A stretch of DNA of 40,050 nt from an uncultured Alphaproteobacteria bacterium (GCA_902562285.1 CACESU010000015.1:1-40050), one strand, 5' to 3'. Counted from the stretch's first letter, positions 1 through 9,025 are shown. Notes: generated by a model from the letters alone, not told the origin. Numbers and translations: made by a program.

Positions 1-45
1 GATAAAAAAATAAAGATTGATGAAGCAATAAGAGTATTGAATTAA
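1..45 (+). CDS. hisA: C-terminal end of hisA (partial)
   Basis: An open frame enters from the left edge and stops at 43-45, giving a 14-residue tail ending in IDEAIRVLN. The stop lies one base before the hisF start. HisA (the ProFAR isomerase that supplies the substrate of HisF) is the usual gene directly upstream of hisF, and HisA proteins often end in a short 'G-K/R-I-x-x-x-E-A' helix like this one. The identification is inferred from position and this weak tail similarity; too little sequence is present to prove it. Confidence 0.6.
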   Translation, partial: DKKIKIDEAIRVLN

Positions 46-46
46 T

Positions 47-805
47 ATGTTAAAAATCAGAATTATTCCTTGCCTTGACGTAAAAAATGGTAGAATCGTA
101 AAAGGTGTTAACTTTAAGAATTTGAAGGATGCTGGAGATCCGGTTCTTACCGCACAAGTTTATGATGAATTAGGTGCGGATGAGATTTGTTTTCTGGATA
201 TAGCAGCAACACTAGAAAATAGAGATGTTACACTAGATCTTGTAAGAAAGACTTCTCAAAAATGTTTTATTCCTATAACAGTTGGAGGAGGGATTAGGAC
301 TATTGAAGATATTCGACATCTGCTTTTGAATGGGGCTGATAAAGTAAGTTTTAATTCAGCAGCAATTCGAGATCCAGATATAATATCAACCGCTGCAAAT
401 AAATTTGGAAGTCAGTGCATAGTTGTAGCTATTGATGCAAAAAAAACAAAACATGATAAATGGGAAATTTTTTCCCATGGCGGAACAAAAGAAACTGGAA
501 TTGAAGCAATTTCTTTCGCAAAAGATATGCAAGAAAGAGGTGCAGGTGAGATTCTCTTAACATCAATGGATAAAGATGGGACCAAAGATGGATATGATAT
601 AGAGCTGACTAAATTAATATCTGATTCATTGAATATTCCTATTATTGCGTCAGGTGGTGCTGGAAAATTAGAGCATTTTAAAAGTGTACTAGAAAAAGGT
701 AAAGCTTCAGCTATTCTTGCAGCATCAATCTTTCATTTTGGAGAAATATCTATTAAACAAGTTAAATCTTATCTTAGAAGTGAAGGAATCCCAGTAAGGA
801 TGTAA
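47..805 (+). CDS. hisF: Imidazole glycerol phosphate synthase cyclase subunit HisF
   Basis: 252 residues, the normal length for HisF. This TIM-barrel subunit uses ammonia delivered by HisH to convert PRFAR into imidazole glycerol phosphate and AICAR in cytoplasmic histidine synthesis. The N-terminus [20 protein letters not shown] is diagnostic. The two catalytic aspartates fall exactly where expected: Asp11 (CLDV) and Asp130 (VVAIDAKK). The phosphate-binding loops TVGGGIR (about 78-84) and IIASGGAGK are also intact. The gene sits one base after the putative hisA tail and one base before hisE, so the genes are almost certainly cotranscribed and translationally coupled. The HisH partner is not in the window. 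Confidence 0.97.
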   Translation: MLKIRIIPCLDVKNGRIVKGVNFKNLKDAGDPVLTAQVYDELGADEICFLDIAATLENRDVTLDLVRKTSQKCFIPITVGGGIRTIEDIRHLLLNGADKVSFNSAAIRDPDIISTAANKFGSQCIVVAIDAKKTKHDKWEIFSHGGTKETGIEAISFAKDMQERGAGEILLTSMDKDGTKDGYDIELTKLISDSLNIPIIASGGAGKLEHFKSVLEKGKASAILAASIFHFGEISIKQVKSYLRSEGIPVRM

Positions 806-806
806 A

Positions 807-1118
807 GTGATGGTTTTAGATGATTTAATTCAATTAATAAAAAGTAAAAAAAATGGTGATGCAAATAAAAGCTACACAGCTAAATTATTTAATCAGGGAT
901 TAGAAGAGTGTTGTAAAAAATTTGGAGAAGAGTCAGTTGAACTTATTATAGCAGCCCTGAATAACAAAGATGATAATTTAAAAGAGGAAGCTGCTGATTT
1001 GGTCTATCACTTACTTGTGCTACTTGAATTTTGTAATATTGATTTTGACGATATTTTATTTGTCCTAAAAGGAAGAACGAACCAATCTGGTTTGCAAGAA
1101 AAATCTAGTCGTTTATAA
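807..1118 (+). CDS. hisE: Phosphoribosyl-ATP pyrophosphatase HisE
   Basis: 103 residues, typical of a stand-alone HisE, which hydrolyses phosphoribosyl-ATP to phosphoribosyl-AMP and pyrophosphate in the second step of histidine synthesis. The MazG-like all-alpha fold is seen in the metal-binding motifs KFGEESVELIIAAL (EExxE type) and EEAADLVYHLLVLL (ExxD type). The frame can start at GTG 807 or at ATG 810, the second codon; ATG 810 is at least as likely. It follows hisF by one base and appears to be the last gene of the operon, because 127 bases without a gene follow. No fused HisI domain is present, so HisI must be encoded elsewhere. Confidence 0.95.
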   Translation: MMVLDDLIQLIKSKKNGDANKSYTAKLFNQGLEECCKKFGEESVELIIAALNNKDDNLKEEAADLVYHLLVLLEFCNIDFDDILFVLKGRTNQSGLQEKSSRL

Positions 1119-1245
1119 AGTTAAAGTAATTTTTTTAGTAATTATCAAGTCCTATTTACAAAAGAGTTATAATTTAAATTGTAATAATCTTGAATTTCTT
1201 AATTTATTTATTATTTAATAAATCTAATCATACAATATAAATGAC

Positions 1246-1803
1246 ATGAAAAGTTATCTAAGACAATATATTCTTTACCTGAGCCTCGCTATGTTTTCTT
1301 CTTTTCCACTTAATGCAAATGTCAATGAACATATAGATATGAATGAATTCTATTTTGAATCAATTGATGGAGGATATATCAACCTAGGAGACTTTATAGG
1401 TCGTCCTATACTTATAACAAATACTGCCTCAAATTGTGGTTTTACTAGACAATATAGCGAATTACAAAAACTTCATGATGATTTTTCGGAAAGTGGTTTA
1501 CTTGTTTTGGCAATACCTTCCCAAGATTTTTTTCAAGAATTTAATGATAATTACAAGGTAAAAGAATTTTGTAATACAAACTTTTCTTTAACATTACCAA
1601 TGACTACAATAACAAAGGTTAAGGGAAGTAATGCTCATCCGTTATTTAAGTGGTTAGCTGATGAACATAATTTTAGACCTGTCTGGAATTTTAACAAAGT
1701 TTTACTTAATAAAGATGGGAATTTTGTTGCCAGTTTTGGGGCTTTTACTAACCCTAATTCAAGGAAAATTAGATCAAAAATCTTAGATTTATTAAAAAAT
1801 TAA
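1246..1803 (+). CDS. Exported glutathione peroxidase-family protein
   Basis: 185 residues. Residues 1-24 form a signal peptide (short basic start, hydrophobic YILYLSLAMFSSF, then PLNANA-like cleavage region), so the protein should act in the periplasm. The rest is a thioredoxin-fold glutathione peroxidase: NTASNCGFTRQY places the peroxidatic residue at Cys64 (cysteine, not selenocysteine) and VWNFNK gives the WNF motif at Trp147-Asn148. The usual catalytic Gln region is altered: 'FPCNQFGxQEP' is replaced by PSQDFFQEF, so Gln93 or Gln97 must serve. GPx proteins of this type usually take reducing power from thioredoxin-like donors rather than glutathione; that part is inference. It stands alone between the his operon and a tiny lipoprotein gene. 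Confidence 0.87.
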   Translation: MKSYLRQYILYLSLAMFSSFPLNANVNEHIDMNEFYFESIDGGYINLGDFIGRPILITNTASNCGFTRQYSELQKLHDDFSESGLLVLAIPSQDFFQEFNDNYKVKEFCNTNFSLTLPMTTITKVKGSNAHPLFKWLADEHNFRPVWNFNKVLLNKDGNFVASFGAFTNPNSRKIRSKILDLLKN

Positions 1804-1878
1804 CTAGTTTTACATTTACGACCAGTATAAAATGATTTAAACAATAAAAGTTATTTTAATTTTATTCGAGGATTTGTT

Positions 1879-1962
1879 ATGAAGAATTATTTAATTGTTA
1901 CCTCTTTATTAGTATTGTCTGGTTGTTCAACATTTGATGTACCATTGATACCTTGGTTCTGA
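1879..1962 (+). CDS. 27-residue lipoprotein
   Basis: A very short gene, read directly from the DNA. ATG 1879 is preceded by a good Shine-Dalgarno sequence (CGAGG, 1866-1870, eight bases upstream). The 27-residue product has Lys2, a hydrophobic core and the lipobox LSGC at residues 13-16. The predicted mature peptide is only 12 residues (CSTFDVPLIPWF). Tiny lipoproteins with such a lipobox are known in Gram-negative bacteria (for example the entericidin and LptM classes), but I do not recognise this one by sequence. The ribosome site, lipobox and clean stop support a real gene; expression is unproven. Confidence 0.6.
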   Translation: MKNYLIVTSLLVLSGCSTFDVPLIPWF

Positions 1963-2263
1963 AATTAATATTTGACGATTTTAAAGATTCTTAAAATTTT
2001 TTATTATTAATTTAAAAAAATGTTTTTATGTTTTTTTAAAGATATCTAACTATTAAGCTATAGATTATTATTTAGTAACTATTCAATATTGTTATAATAA
2101 ACTTTATCTTATTAATGTGCAAAATCCAATAATAAAAAAAACAAATAATATGTGATTATAGCTTTTGTCCAATTTGATTTTATTTGATTAATTCAAATTT
2201 TTTAATTAAATAATTTCTAATCAATATTGATTTAATAAACCAAAGGATTTCGGGGAGAGTGAT
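1963..2263. other. Gene-free leader upstream of the valine-catabolic operon
   Basis: Very AT-rich, with no supported gene. It must hold the promoter of the mmsA operon. The one structured item I see is the spaced ATTTGAT repeat and palindrome at 2172-2198. A strong Shine-Dalgarno sequence, GGGGAGAG, lies at 2251-2258 just before the mmsA start. Confidence 0.5.
2172..2198. promoter_or_regulatory. Possible operator: spaced ATTTGAT copies with palindrome
   Basis: ATTTGAT occurs at about 2172 and again at 2182, ten bases apart (one helical turn). The second copy is the left arm of an inverted repeat, ATTTGA-TTAAT-TCAAAT (2182-2198). A ten-base spacing and dyad symmetry upstream of a catabolic operon suit a repressor or activator site. 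No regulator gene is nearby and AT-rich DNA gives such patterns by chance, so this is weak. Confidence 0.25.
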
Positions 2264-3763
2264 ATGAAAGTAATTGGCCATTTTATCAACGGTCGTGAAG
2301 TTAGTAGTAGTTCTAAAAAAACTGCGAATATATTTAACCCAGCCACCGGTGAGATTCAAAAAAAAGTTTCCTTGGGTTTAGCTTCTGAATTAAATGATGC
2401 CGTTAAAAAGGCTAAAGAAAGTCAGCCAGCATGGGGTGCAACTAATCCTCAAAAAAGGGCAAGAGTTATTATGAAATTCATCGATCTATTGCATAGGGAT
2501 ATGGATGAATTAGCAACTGTTTTGTCTTCTGAACACGGTAAAACAATCCCAGATGCAAAAGGAGATATTATTCGAGGATTAGAAGTAGCAGAATTTTGTA
2601 TTGGAGCTCCTCACTTGCTCAAAGGTGAATTTACTGACAGCGCAGGTCCTGGGATAGATATGTATTCTATGCGACAACCTCTTGGCGTGGTATCTGGAAT
2701 TACTCCATTCAATTTTCCTGCAATGATACCAATGTGGAAGTTTTGTCCAGCTATTGTTGCTGGTAATGCTTTTATTTTGAAGCCATCTGAGAGAGACCCT
2801 TCAGTACCAATGATGCTTGCAAATTTAATGCTTGAAGCTGGTTTACCAGAAGGCATCCTTCAAGTTGTTAATGGTGATAAAGAAATAGTAGATGCTATTT
2901 TGGATAATCCAGATATTTCAGCAATTGGTTTTGTAGGATCTACACCAATTGCTGAGTATATTTATTCCAAAGGTTGTTTAAACGGTAAAAGAGTTCAGTG
3001 CTTTGGTGGTGCAAAAAATCATATGATTGTAATGCCTGATGCAGATTTAGATCAAGCTGCTGATGCACTTGTTGGAGCTGGTTATGGTGCAGCAGGTGAA
3101 AGATGTATGGCTATTTCGGTTGCTTTACCTGTTGGAAAAGAAACTGGAGACAAGCTAATAGATAGACTTATACCAAGGATTGAGGCATTAAAAATAGGAC
3201 CATATACATCAGAGAATGAGGTAGATTTTGGGCCTGTAGTAACCAAGCAGGCACAACAAAAAATTCTCAGTTTAGTAGATTCTGGAGTTGAGAACGGAGC
3301 AAAGCTTGTAGTTGACGGTAGAAATTTCAAAATGCAGGGCTATGAAGAAGGTTTCTTTGTGGGGGCTTGTTTATTTGATAATGTAAAGACAGATATGGAT
3401 ATATATAAGCAAGAAATTTTCGGTCCTGTTCTTTCTACTGTTAGGACAGAAAATTATGAACAAGCACTTTCAATTGCCATGGATAATGAATATGGTAATG
3501 GGACAGCAATATTTACAAGAGATGGTGACACAGCAAGAGATTTTGCAAATAGAATAAATATTGGAATGGTTGGAATAAATGTTCCTATTCCTGTTCCTTT
3601 AGCCTATCACACTTTTGGGGGTTGGAAAAAATCTGCTTTTGGTGATCTTAATCAGCATGGACCTGACTCATTTAGATTTTACACAAGAACTAAAACTATA
3701 ACATCACGCTGGCCCACAGGTATTAAAGAGGGTGCAAAGTTTTCTATACCAACAATGGATTAA
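2264..3763 (+). CDS. mmsA: CoA-acylating methylmalonate-semialdehyde dehydrogenase
   Basis: 499 residues, the normal length of the MmsA/IolA family. It converts methylmalonate semialdehyde to propionyl-CoA, NADH and CO2 at the end of valine breakdown. Visible features: cofactor-binding TPFNFPAMIPMWKFCPA (147-163), the Rossmann turn GFVGSTPIAEYIY (from 222), and the catalytic nucleophile Cys281 in GAAGERCMAIS. GGAKNH (248-253) has Asn252 where hydrolytic aldehyde dehydrogenases carry the general base Glu; this is characteristic of the CoA-dependent family. The start is supported by GGGGAGAG six bases upstream. It is the first gene of an operon with acyl-CoA dehydrogenase (24-base gap), enoyl-CoA hydratase/hydrolase and mmsB, which together form the isobutyryl-CoA to propionyl-CoA route. 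Confidence 0.95.
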   Translation: MKVIGHFINGREVSSSSKKTANIFNPATGEIQKKVSLGLASELNDAVKKAKESQPAWGATNPQKRARVIMKFIDLLHRDMDELATVLSSEHGKTIPDAKGDIIRGLEVAEFCIGAPHLLKGEFTDSAGPGIDMYSMRQPLGVVSGITPFNFPAMIPMWKFCPAIVAGNAFILKPSERDPSVPMMLANLMLEAGLPEGILQVVNGDKEIVDAILDNPDISAIGFVGSTPIAEYIYSKGCLNGKRVQCFGGAKNHMIVMPDADLDQAADALVGAGYGAAGERCMAISVALPVGKETGDKLIDRLIPRIEALKIGPYTSENEVDFGPVVTKQAQQKILSLVDSGVENGAKLVVDGRNFKMQGYEEGFFVGACLFDNVKTDMDIYKQEIFGPVLSTVRTENYEQALSIAMDNEYGNGTAIFTRDGDTARDFANRINIGMVGINVPIPVPLAYHTFGGWKKSAFGDLNQHGPDSFRFYTRTKTITSRWPTGIKEGAKFSIPTMD

Positions 3764-3787
3764 TTTTATAAATTACGAACTTTTACA

Positions 3788-4921
3788 ATGGAATTTTCTC
3801 TATCTTCCGAGCAAAAACTTATTTTTGAAACTGCTTATGAATTTGGTCAGAGTTCGATTTCACCATTTGCATTAGAATGGGAAAATAGTTTAATACCAAA
3901 AGCAGTCCTTAAAGAAGCGGGAGAATTAGGTTTTGGATCACTTTATGTTAATGAAGTAGATGGTGGCTCAGGTCTTTCACGTTTAGATTCTACTTTGGTT
4001 TTTGAAGCTTTAGCAATGGCTTGCCCCTCTGTATCCTCCTTTATTTCTATACATAATATGTGTGCTTGGATGATTTCACAATATGGAAATCAGCATGTTA
4101 AAAAAGAATTTTTGCAGCCAATGATACGTATGGACAAAATATGTTCTTATTGCTTAACTGAGCCAGATTCAGGGTCTGATAGTGCTGCTTTGTCAACTAA
4201 AGCTGAAAGGACTAATGAAGGTTTTAGAATAAATGGGACCAAATCATTTATTTCTGGTGGAGCTTTTTCTGATATATATCTTACTATGGTTAGAACAGCA
4301 GAGGCTGGTCCTCACGGCATATCAGCACTTTTAGTTAAAAAGAATACTGAGGGTTTATGTTTTGGGTCTAATGAAGAAAAAATGGGGTGGAAATCTCAGC
4401 CTACCGCCCAAGTTATATTTGATGATTGTAGTATTTCTTCTGAGCAATTATTAGGAGAGGAAAACAAGGGCTTCATTTATGCTATGAGTGGTTTGGATGG
4501 CGGACGCCTTAATATTGCAGCAGCAGCATTAGGTGGCGCACAATCAGCTCTTAATATTGCAAAAAATTATATAAAAGAGAGAAAAGCATTTGGTAAAAGA
4601 TTATCCGATTTTCAAGGGTTGCAGTTTAAAGTTGCTGATATGGAAATTGCAATTAATTCATCAAGAATTTTTTTGAGAGAAGCTGCTTGGAAATTGGATA
4701 ATGAGAAATCTGATGCTGGTGTTTATTGCGCTATGGCAAAAAAATATGTGACAGATAATGCATTTAATATAGCGAATAATTCATTACAACTTCTTGGTGG
4801 GTATGGATATTTAACTGACTATGGTATAGAAAAAATTGTTCGTGATTTGAGAGTACATCAGATTTTAGAAGGCACAAATGAGATTATGCAACTAATAATT
4901 GCGAGAAATTCTCTTAAATGA
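3788..4921 (+). CDS. Acyl-CoA dehydrogenase, probably isobutyryl-CoA dehydrogenase
   Basis: 377 residues, standard for a short-chain FAD-dependent acyl-CoA dehydrogenase. Signature one, CLTEPDSGSD (122-131), contacts FAD and substrate. The C-terminal signature QLLGGYGYLTDYGIEKIVRD (333-352) is complete, and the catalytic base is Glu361 in LEGTNEIM, the MCAD Glu376 position. Being sandwiched between mmsA and 3-hydroxyisobutyryl-CoA hydrolase strongly suggests isobutyryl-CoA as substrate (methacrylyl-CoA as product). Electrons would pass to electron-transfer flavoprotein, which is not encoded here. Family membership is certain from sequence; substrate is inferred from the operon. Confidence 0.92.
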   Translation: MEFSLSSEQKLIFETAYEFGQSSISPFALEWENSLIPKAVLKEAGELGFGSLYVNEVDGGSGLSRLDSTLVFEALAMACPSVSSFISIHNMCAWMISQYGNQHVKKEFLQPMIRMDKICSYCLTEPDSGSDSAALSTKAERTNEGFRINGTKSFISGGAFSDIYLTMVRTAEAGPHGISALLVKKNTEGLCFGSNEEKMGWKSQPTAQVIFDDCSISSEQLLGEENKGFIYAMSGLDGGRLNIAAAALGGAQSALNIAKNYIKERKAFGKRLSDFQGLQFKVADMEIAINSSRIFLREAAWKLDNEKSDAGVYCAMAKKYVTDNAFNIANNSLQLLGGYGYLTDYGIEKIVRDLRVHQILEGTNEIMQLIIARNSLK

Positions 4922-4933
4922 AGTGAAATTCGA

Positions 4934-5962
4934 ATGAAAGATATTCTTATCCGCAAGAATGGTCACGTTGGTCACATAACTTTAAATAGGCCCAAAGCAC
5001 TTAATGCTTTGACCTATGATATGATTTTAGAAATTGAAAAGGCTTTGATCTCATGGAAAGAAAATACAAAAATCAAGTTAATTTTAGTCGACTCAAATGG
5101 TGACAAAGCATTCTGTTCTGGAGGAGATGTTTCTAATTTATACAGACATGGAGTTTCTGGAAACTATAAATTTGGAAAATTATTCTGGGCTGATGAGTAC
5201 CGGTTAAATCTCTTAATTGCGAATTATCCCAAACCATATGTTGTTTTTATGAAGGGCTTTACAATGGGTGGTGGGGTAGGTATTTCTTGTCATGGCAGTC
5301 ATCGTATAGTAGGAGATAGTAGTATCATAGCAATGCCTGAATGTGGTATTGGTTTGGTTCCAGATGTTGGTGGTTCTTTTCTGCTCACTAGAAAATCAAA
5401 AGAACTAGGTATTTATCTTGGAATTACTGGTTCTCATATGAAAGCTGATGATGCAATTTTCACAAATTTTGCAGATTTTTTTGTTGAAGAAAAATATTGG
5501 GAAGAAGCTAAGTCAAAATTAATAAAAACTGGTGATACAACTTTTTTGAATAAATTCAAAAGAGAAAGTTTAAATTCACCACTTAAAAAAAACTTACGAT
5601 TAATAATTGATCTATTTTCTATAAACAAATTATCTGTGATTATTAAAGAAATGGAAATGAATCCAGTATTCGTCCAGAGTTTAAAAAAAATGCTTAGTGC
5701 ATCACCGTTATCTGTTTTAACATCTTATCATATGCTTCAAATGCCAGAAATTTTTCTATCAGTAAAAGAAGCACTTAAAATTGAGTATAGATTTACTTCT
5801 AGAGCACAAGAATACACTGATTTTCAAGAGGGAATAAGATCAATGATTATTGACAAAGATAGAAACCCTGTCTGGAAATATCCCAACATTGAGGAGGTTC
5901 CTATTCAGGAAGTCTTTGATTTACTAAAACCTTTGAGTAGTACAAGTGAATTAAAAATTTAA
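4934..5962 (+). CDS. 3-hydroxyisobutyryl-CoA hydrolase (enoyl-CoA hydratase superfamily)
   Basis: 342 residues, longer than simple enoyl-CoA hydratases and matching the hydrolase (HIBCH) subfamily. HITLNRPKALNALTYDM (14-30), FCSGGDV (60-66, oxyanion loop) and MGGGVGISCHG (111-121) define the crotonase fold. MPECGIGLVPDVGGSFLLTR (134-153) is the HIBCH signature, giving the catalytic residues Glu136 and Asp144. It releases free 3-hydroxyisobutyrate from its CoA ester, the substrate of the downstream mmsB product. The gene starts 12 bases after the acyl-CoA dehydrogenase. No separate enoyl-CoA hydratase lies in the operon, so the methacrylyl-CoA hydration step needs an enzyme encoded elsewhere. 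Confidence 0.9.
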   Translation: MKDILIRKNGHVGHITLNRPKALNALTYDMILEIEKALISWKENTKIKLILVDSNGDKAFCSGGDVSNLYRHGVSGNYKFGKLFWADEYRLNLLIANYPKPYVVFMKGFTMGGGVGISCHGSHRIVGDSSIIAMPECGIGLVPDVGGSFLLTRKSKELGIYLGITGSHMKADDAIFTNFADFFVEEKYWEEAKSKLIKTGDTTFLNKFKRESLNSPLKKNLRLIIDLFSINKLSVIIKEMEMNPVFVQSLKKMLSASPLSVLTSYHMLQMPEIFLSVKEALKIEYRFTSRAQEYTDFQEGIRSMIIDKDRNPVWKYPNIEEVPIQEVFDLLKPLSSTSELKI

Positions 5963-5977
5963 TTAGGAGGAAACAAA

Positions 5978-6847
5978 GTGAAAATAGGATTTATTGGCTT
6001 AGGAAATATGGGTTTGCCAATGGCAGAAAATTTGCAAAAAGCAGGTTATCAAGTTACAGGATTTGATATAAAAAAAAATATCAATACTGTAATTAAAATT
6101 TCAAATAGTTTTGAAAATTTCCTTATAGACAATGATGTAATATTTACAATGCTTCCTAGTGGGAAGGAAGTTTCTGCAGTTTACAACGAAATTGTAGCAA
6201 AAAGTATAAGTTCTAGAATAATGATAGATTGTTCTACTATAGATATCAAAAGTACACACTCAATAAAAGAACTTGCAAAAAAACACAGCTTACAAACTTT
6301 AGACGCACCTGTTTCTGGAGGAGTAGTTGGTGCTAACGATGGCACCTTAACCTTTATGGTTGGAGGAGATCAAAAGGCATTTGAGAAAGTAAAACCATTA
6401 TTTGAAATAATGGGCAAAAGGGCAGTTTATTGTGGCAAATCTGGTTCAGGTCAGGCAGCTAAAATGTGTAATAATATGATCTTAGGGATAACAATGATTG
6501 GTGTCTGTGAAGCTTTTACATTAGCAGAAAAAATAGGGTTAGACTTCGAAAAATTGTATGAGGTTTCTTCTAACTCATCAGGCAGTTGTTGGGCTTTAAA
6601 TACATACTCCCCAGCTCCCGGAATTGGACCTAAAACACCAGCTGATAATAATTATGAGCCAGGTTTCTCATCTGATCTGATGCTAAAAGATTTAAGTCTA
6701 GCACAAAATTCCGCGGAACAAACTAATTCACATACGCCACTTGGTCTACATGCGATGCAAATCTATGAAGAATTAATGAAGGAGGGTGGGCAAGGAAAGG
6801 ATTTTTCTTATGTTTTACCGTTCTTTAGCAAAAAAAATAGAAATTAA
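5978..6847 (+). CDS. mmsB: 3-hydroxyisobutyrate dehydrogenase
   Basis: 289 residues. It oxidises 3-hydroxyisobutyrate to methylmalonate semialdehyde with NAD+, feeding MmsA encoded at the head of the same operon. The Rossmann motif GFIGLGNMGLPMAENL (4-19) is followed by the substrate-binding DAPVSGG (109-115). The catalytic Lys162 and Asn166 lie in GSGQAAKMCNNMILG. The start is GTG 5978, chosen because a strong AGGAGG-type ribosome site (TTAGGAGGAAAC) precedes it and the Rossmann motif begins immediately. Its last four bases overlap the end of the convergent methyltransferase gene. It is the last gene of the valine-catabolic operon. Confidence 0.95.
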   Translation: MKIGFIGLGNMGLPMAENLQKAGYQVTGFDIKKNINTVIKISNSFENFLIDNDVIFTMLPSGKEVSAVYNEIVAKSISSRIMIDCSTIDIKSTHSIKELAKKHSLQTLDAPVSGGVVGANDGTLTFMVGGDQKAFEKVKPLFEIMGKRAVYCGKSGSGQAAKMCNNMILGITMIGVCEAFTLAEKIGLDFEKLYEVSSNSSGSCWALNTYSPAPGIGPKTPADNNYEPGFSSDLMLKDLSLAQNSAEQTNSHTPLGLHAMQIYEELMKEGGQGKDFSYVLPFFSKKNRN

Positions 6848-7437
6848 CCTATTAATTTAGAAAAAATGTGCATAATTTTTATTGGTTTATTATCAAAACT
6901 GAAATTATTTTCTTTAAAAAAATTAAAAATCTGTAGTTTATTTTTTTTTAAAATTTTCTTTAATTCAGTTTCGGATCTTGGTACATAGAGTCTATGCAAA
7001 TTGTCCCTATAGCTTTTATTGCCTTCATGAATTCCAATATAGAAAATTCCATTTTTATTTAAAGTTTTTGAAATTTTTTTAAATAATCTGTCCTGTATAC
7101 TTTTTTCCAAATGTTGAATAGAAAATGATGCCCATACTCCATCATACTTTTTAAAAAACATTATTTTACTCAAATCAATTTGTTTAGTATTGATATCTTT
7201 AAATTGCTTAAATTTTTCTAGCATCTCGATCGAAGCATCTACTGCATCTACTTTTAATCCTTTTTTATTAAACCAGATTGCTTTTTCTCCAGTACCACAA
7301 CCCAAATCTATAATCTTTCCATTCAATTTAACTTCATTTAAAAATATTCTCTGGGATAAATCTGCAGACTCTTTTGACCGCCATTCAGCGTATCTATGGG
7401 CATTTTTATTATAAAATTCTATAGTTTTTTTGTCCAT
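6844..7437 (-). CDS. Class I SAM-dependent methyltransferase
   Basis: 197 residues. Motif I IIDLGCGTGEKA (42-53), the acidic post-I residues VDAVDAS (68-74) and motif IV-like DGVWASFSIQHL show a class I S-adenosylmethionine methyltransferase of the methyltransf_11/25 type. Starting FYNKNAHRYAEWR is typical of small-molecule methyltransferases of this group. The substrate cannot be told from sequence. It converges on mmsB with a four-base overlap and is otherwise alone on the minus strand, facing the aminotransferase gene across a 190-base divergent promoter region. Confidence 0.8.
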   Translation of the reverse strand: MDKKTIEFYNKNAHRYAEWRSKESADLSQRIFLNEVKLNGKIIDLGCGTGEKAIWFNKKGLKVDAVDASIEMLEKFKQFKDINTKQIDLSKIMFFKKYDGVWASFSIQHLEKSIQDRLFKKISKTLNKNGIFYIGIHEGNKSYRDNLHRLYVPRSETELKKILKKNKLQIFNFFKENNFSFDNKPIKIMHIFSKLIG

Positions 7438-7627
7438 TTTTTATAATTTTATTTTATTTAATTCTGTATGATTTTTTATAAAATTAATTACTGTCATTAC
7501 TATAATTTTTTAAATAAAACCAAATAATACTTCAGAAAATTATGTTTAAAAATTTAACAATTAAATAAGTTGTAATTTGATTCAAATTAAGATTAACCTT
7601 AAGTAAGTAAGATAACATGATATTGAT

Positions 7628-9025
7628 ATGAATATACAAAATAAAAGTTCGAAAAATTCTTTGGAATTTAAATCCATAGATTACCAACTGCAACCCTATA
7701 CTAATCCAGAACTTATTAAAGAAAATGGTCCTCAAGTTTTTAGATCTGGTAGAGGAGTAGAAGTCAAGGATATTGATGGGAACAGTTATATAGAAGGTAT
7801 GAGCGGTCTTTGGTGTGCTTCATTAGGTTTCAATGAGACTGAGTTAGTTGAAGCGGCAATTACACAGATGAAAAAACTTCCTTTTTATCATTCTTTTACT
7901 GGAAAAACTTGCGAAAGTACTATTAATTTATCTGAAAAACTTATTGAAGTTGCTCCTAATAATTTAAAAAAAATCTTTTTTTGTAATTCTGGTTCTGAAG
8001 CAAATGATACAGCAATAAAAATTGTGTGGTACTATCATGCTTCCTTGGGAAATCCAAAAAAAAGAAAGATTATTAGTAGGAAAGGAAGCTATCATGGTGT
8101 TACATTAGCTGCTGCAAGCCTTACTGCTTTAGATTACGCCCAAAAAGGTTTTGGTTTACCCCTTGATTTTGCAATACATACTACTTGGCCACATTATTTT
8201 CAAAATTCCAATGAAAATGAGAGTGAAGAAGATTTTTGCAATCGTTTGGTTAGTGATCTTGAAAAACTTATTAAAAATGAAGGTGCTGAAAATATAGGGG
8301 CATTTATTGCCGAACCTTTGATGGGTGCAGGTGGTGTGATTGTTCCACCAAAAAATTATTTTGCTTTAGTGCAACCGGTTCTTAAAAAAAATAATATTTT
8401 ATTTATAGCAGATGAAGTTATCTGTGGTTTTGGAAGAACTGGGAATATGTGGGGAAGCCAGACTTTTGATATTGAACCTGATATTATAACTTGTGCAAAA
8501 GGATTATCTTCTGCCTATGCACCAATTTCAGCAGTATTGATGTCAGAAAATATTGCCTATGAAGTTGAAAAGCAGGCAATAAAATTGGGTCAATTTGGTC
8601 ATGGGTATACCTATTCAGGTCATCCTGTTTCTTCTGCAGTTGCTTTGAAGACTTTAGAAATTATGGAGAAAAGGAATATTATTGATCACGTTAGAACTGT
8701 AAGTACAATTTTTTCTAAAAGGATTTCTCGTTTACAGAAATATGAGTGTATTGGGAATGTGAGATCAATAGGATTAATTGGTGCTGCTGAATTTGTAAAA
8801 CCAGGTACAAAAAGAGAAAAAATAGACGTAGCACATAAATTTGCTGCTACTGCAGTAAAAAAAATTCATGAAACTGGCGTAATTTTAAGAGCTCTACCTA
8901 TAGATGCAATTGCTTTTTGCCCACCTTTAATCATAACAGAAGATGAAATAAATCAAATGTTTGACAAAATTGAATCTGTTTTTCCAGAGATGGATCAGAT
9001 TGCAAAAGCTTATAATCGGTTATAA
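7628..9025 (+). CDS. Class III PLP aminotransferase (omega-amino acid/diamine:pyruvate type)
   Basis: 465 residues. The pyridoxal-phosphate lysine is Lys291 in TCAKGLSSAYAPISAV, and the pyridine-nitrogen Asp262 lies in LFIADEVICGFGRTG. FFCNSGSEANDTAIKI (117-132) binds the cofactor phosphate, and SYHGVTLAAASLT (154-166) is typical. The N-terminal GLWCASLGFNETELVEAA and KLPFYHSF blocks resemble the subgroup that includes beta-alanine, putrescine and taurine:pyruvate transaminases. The exact amino donor is not predictable; PLP-dependent transfer from a terminal amine to pyruvate or a related keto acid is the best guess. It is monocistronic or leads into the antiporter gene 62 bases downstream. 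Confidence 0.88.
   Translation: MNIQNKSSKNSLEFKSIDYQLQPYTNPELIKENGPQVFRSGRGVEVKDIDGNSYIEGMSGLWCASLGFNETELVEAAITQMKKLPFYHSFTGKTCESTINLSEKLIEVAPNNLKKIFFCNSGSEANDTAIKIVWYYHASLGNPKKRKIISRKGSYHGVTLAAASLTALDYAQKGFGLPLDFAIHTTWPHYFQNSNENESEEDFCNRLVSDLEKLIKNEGAENIGAFIAEPLMGAGGVIVPPKNYFALVQPVLKKNNILFIADEVICGFGRTGNMWGSQTFDIEPDIITCAKGLSSAYAPISAVLMSENIAYEVEKQAIKLGQFGHGYTYSGHPVSSAVALKTLEIMEKRNIIDHVRTVSTIFSKRISRLQKYECIGNVRSIGLIGAAEFVKPGTKREKIDVAHKFAATAVKKIHETGVILRALPIDAIAFCPPLIITEDEINQMFDKIESVFPEMDQIAKAYNRL

Noticed and set aside
6844-6847. Four-base overlaps of convergent genes (also 13244-13247) as possible frameshift or annotation errors
   Set aside because: Both genes at each junction keep full family length and intact C-termini; the overlaps simply reflect genome compaction.
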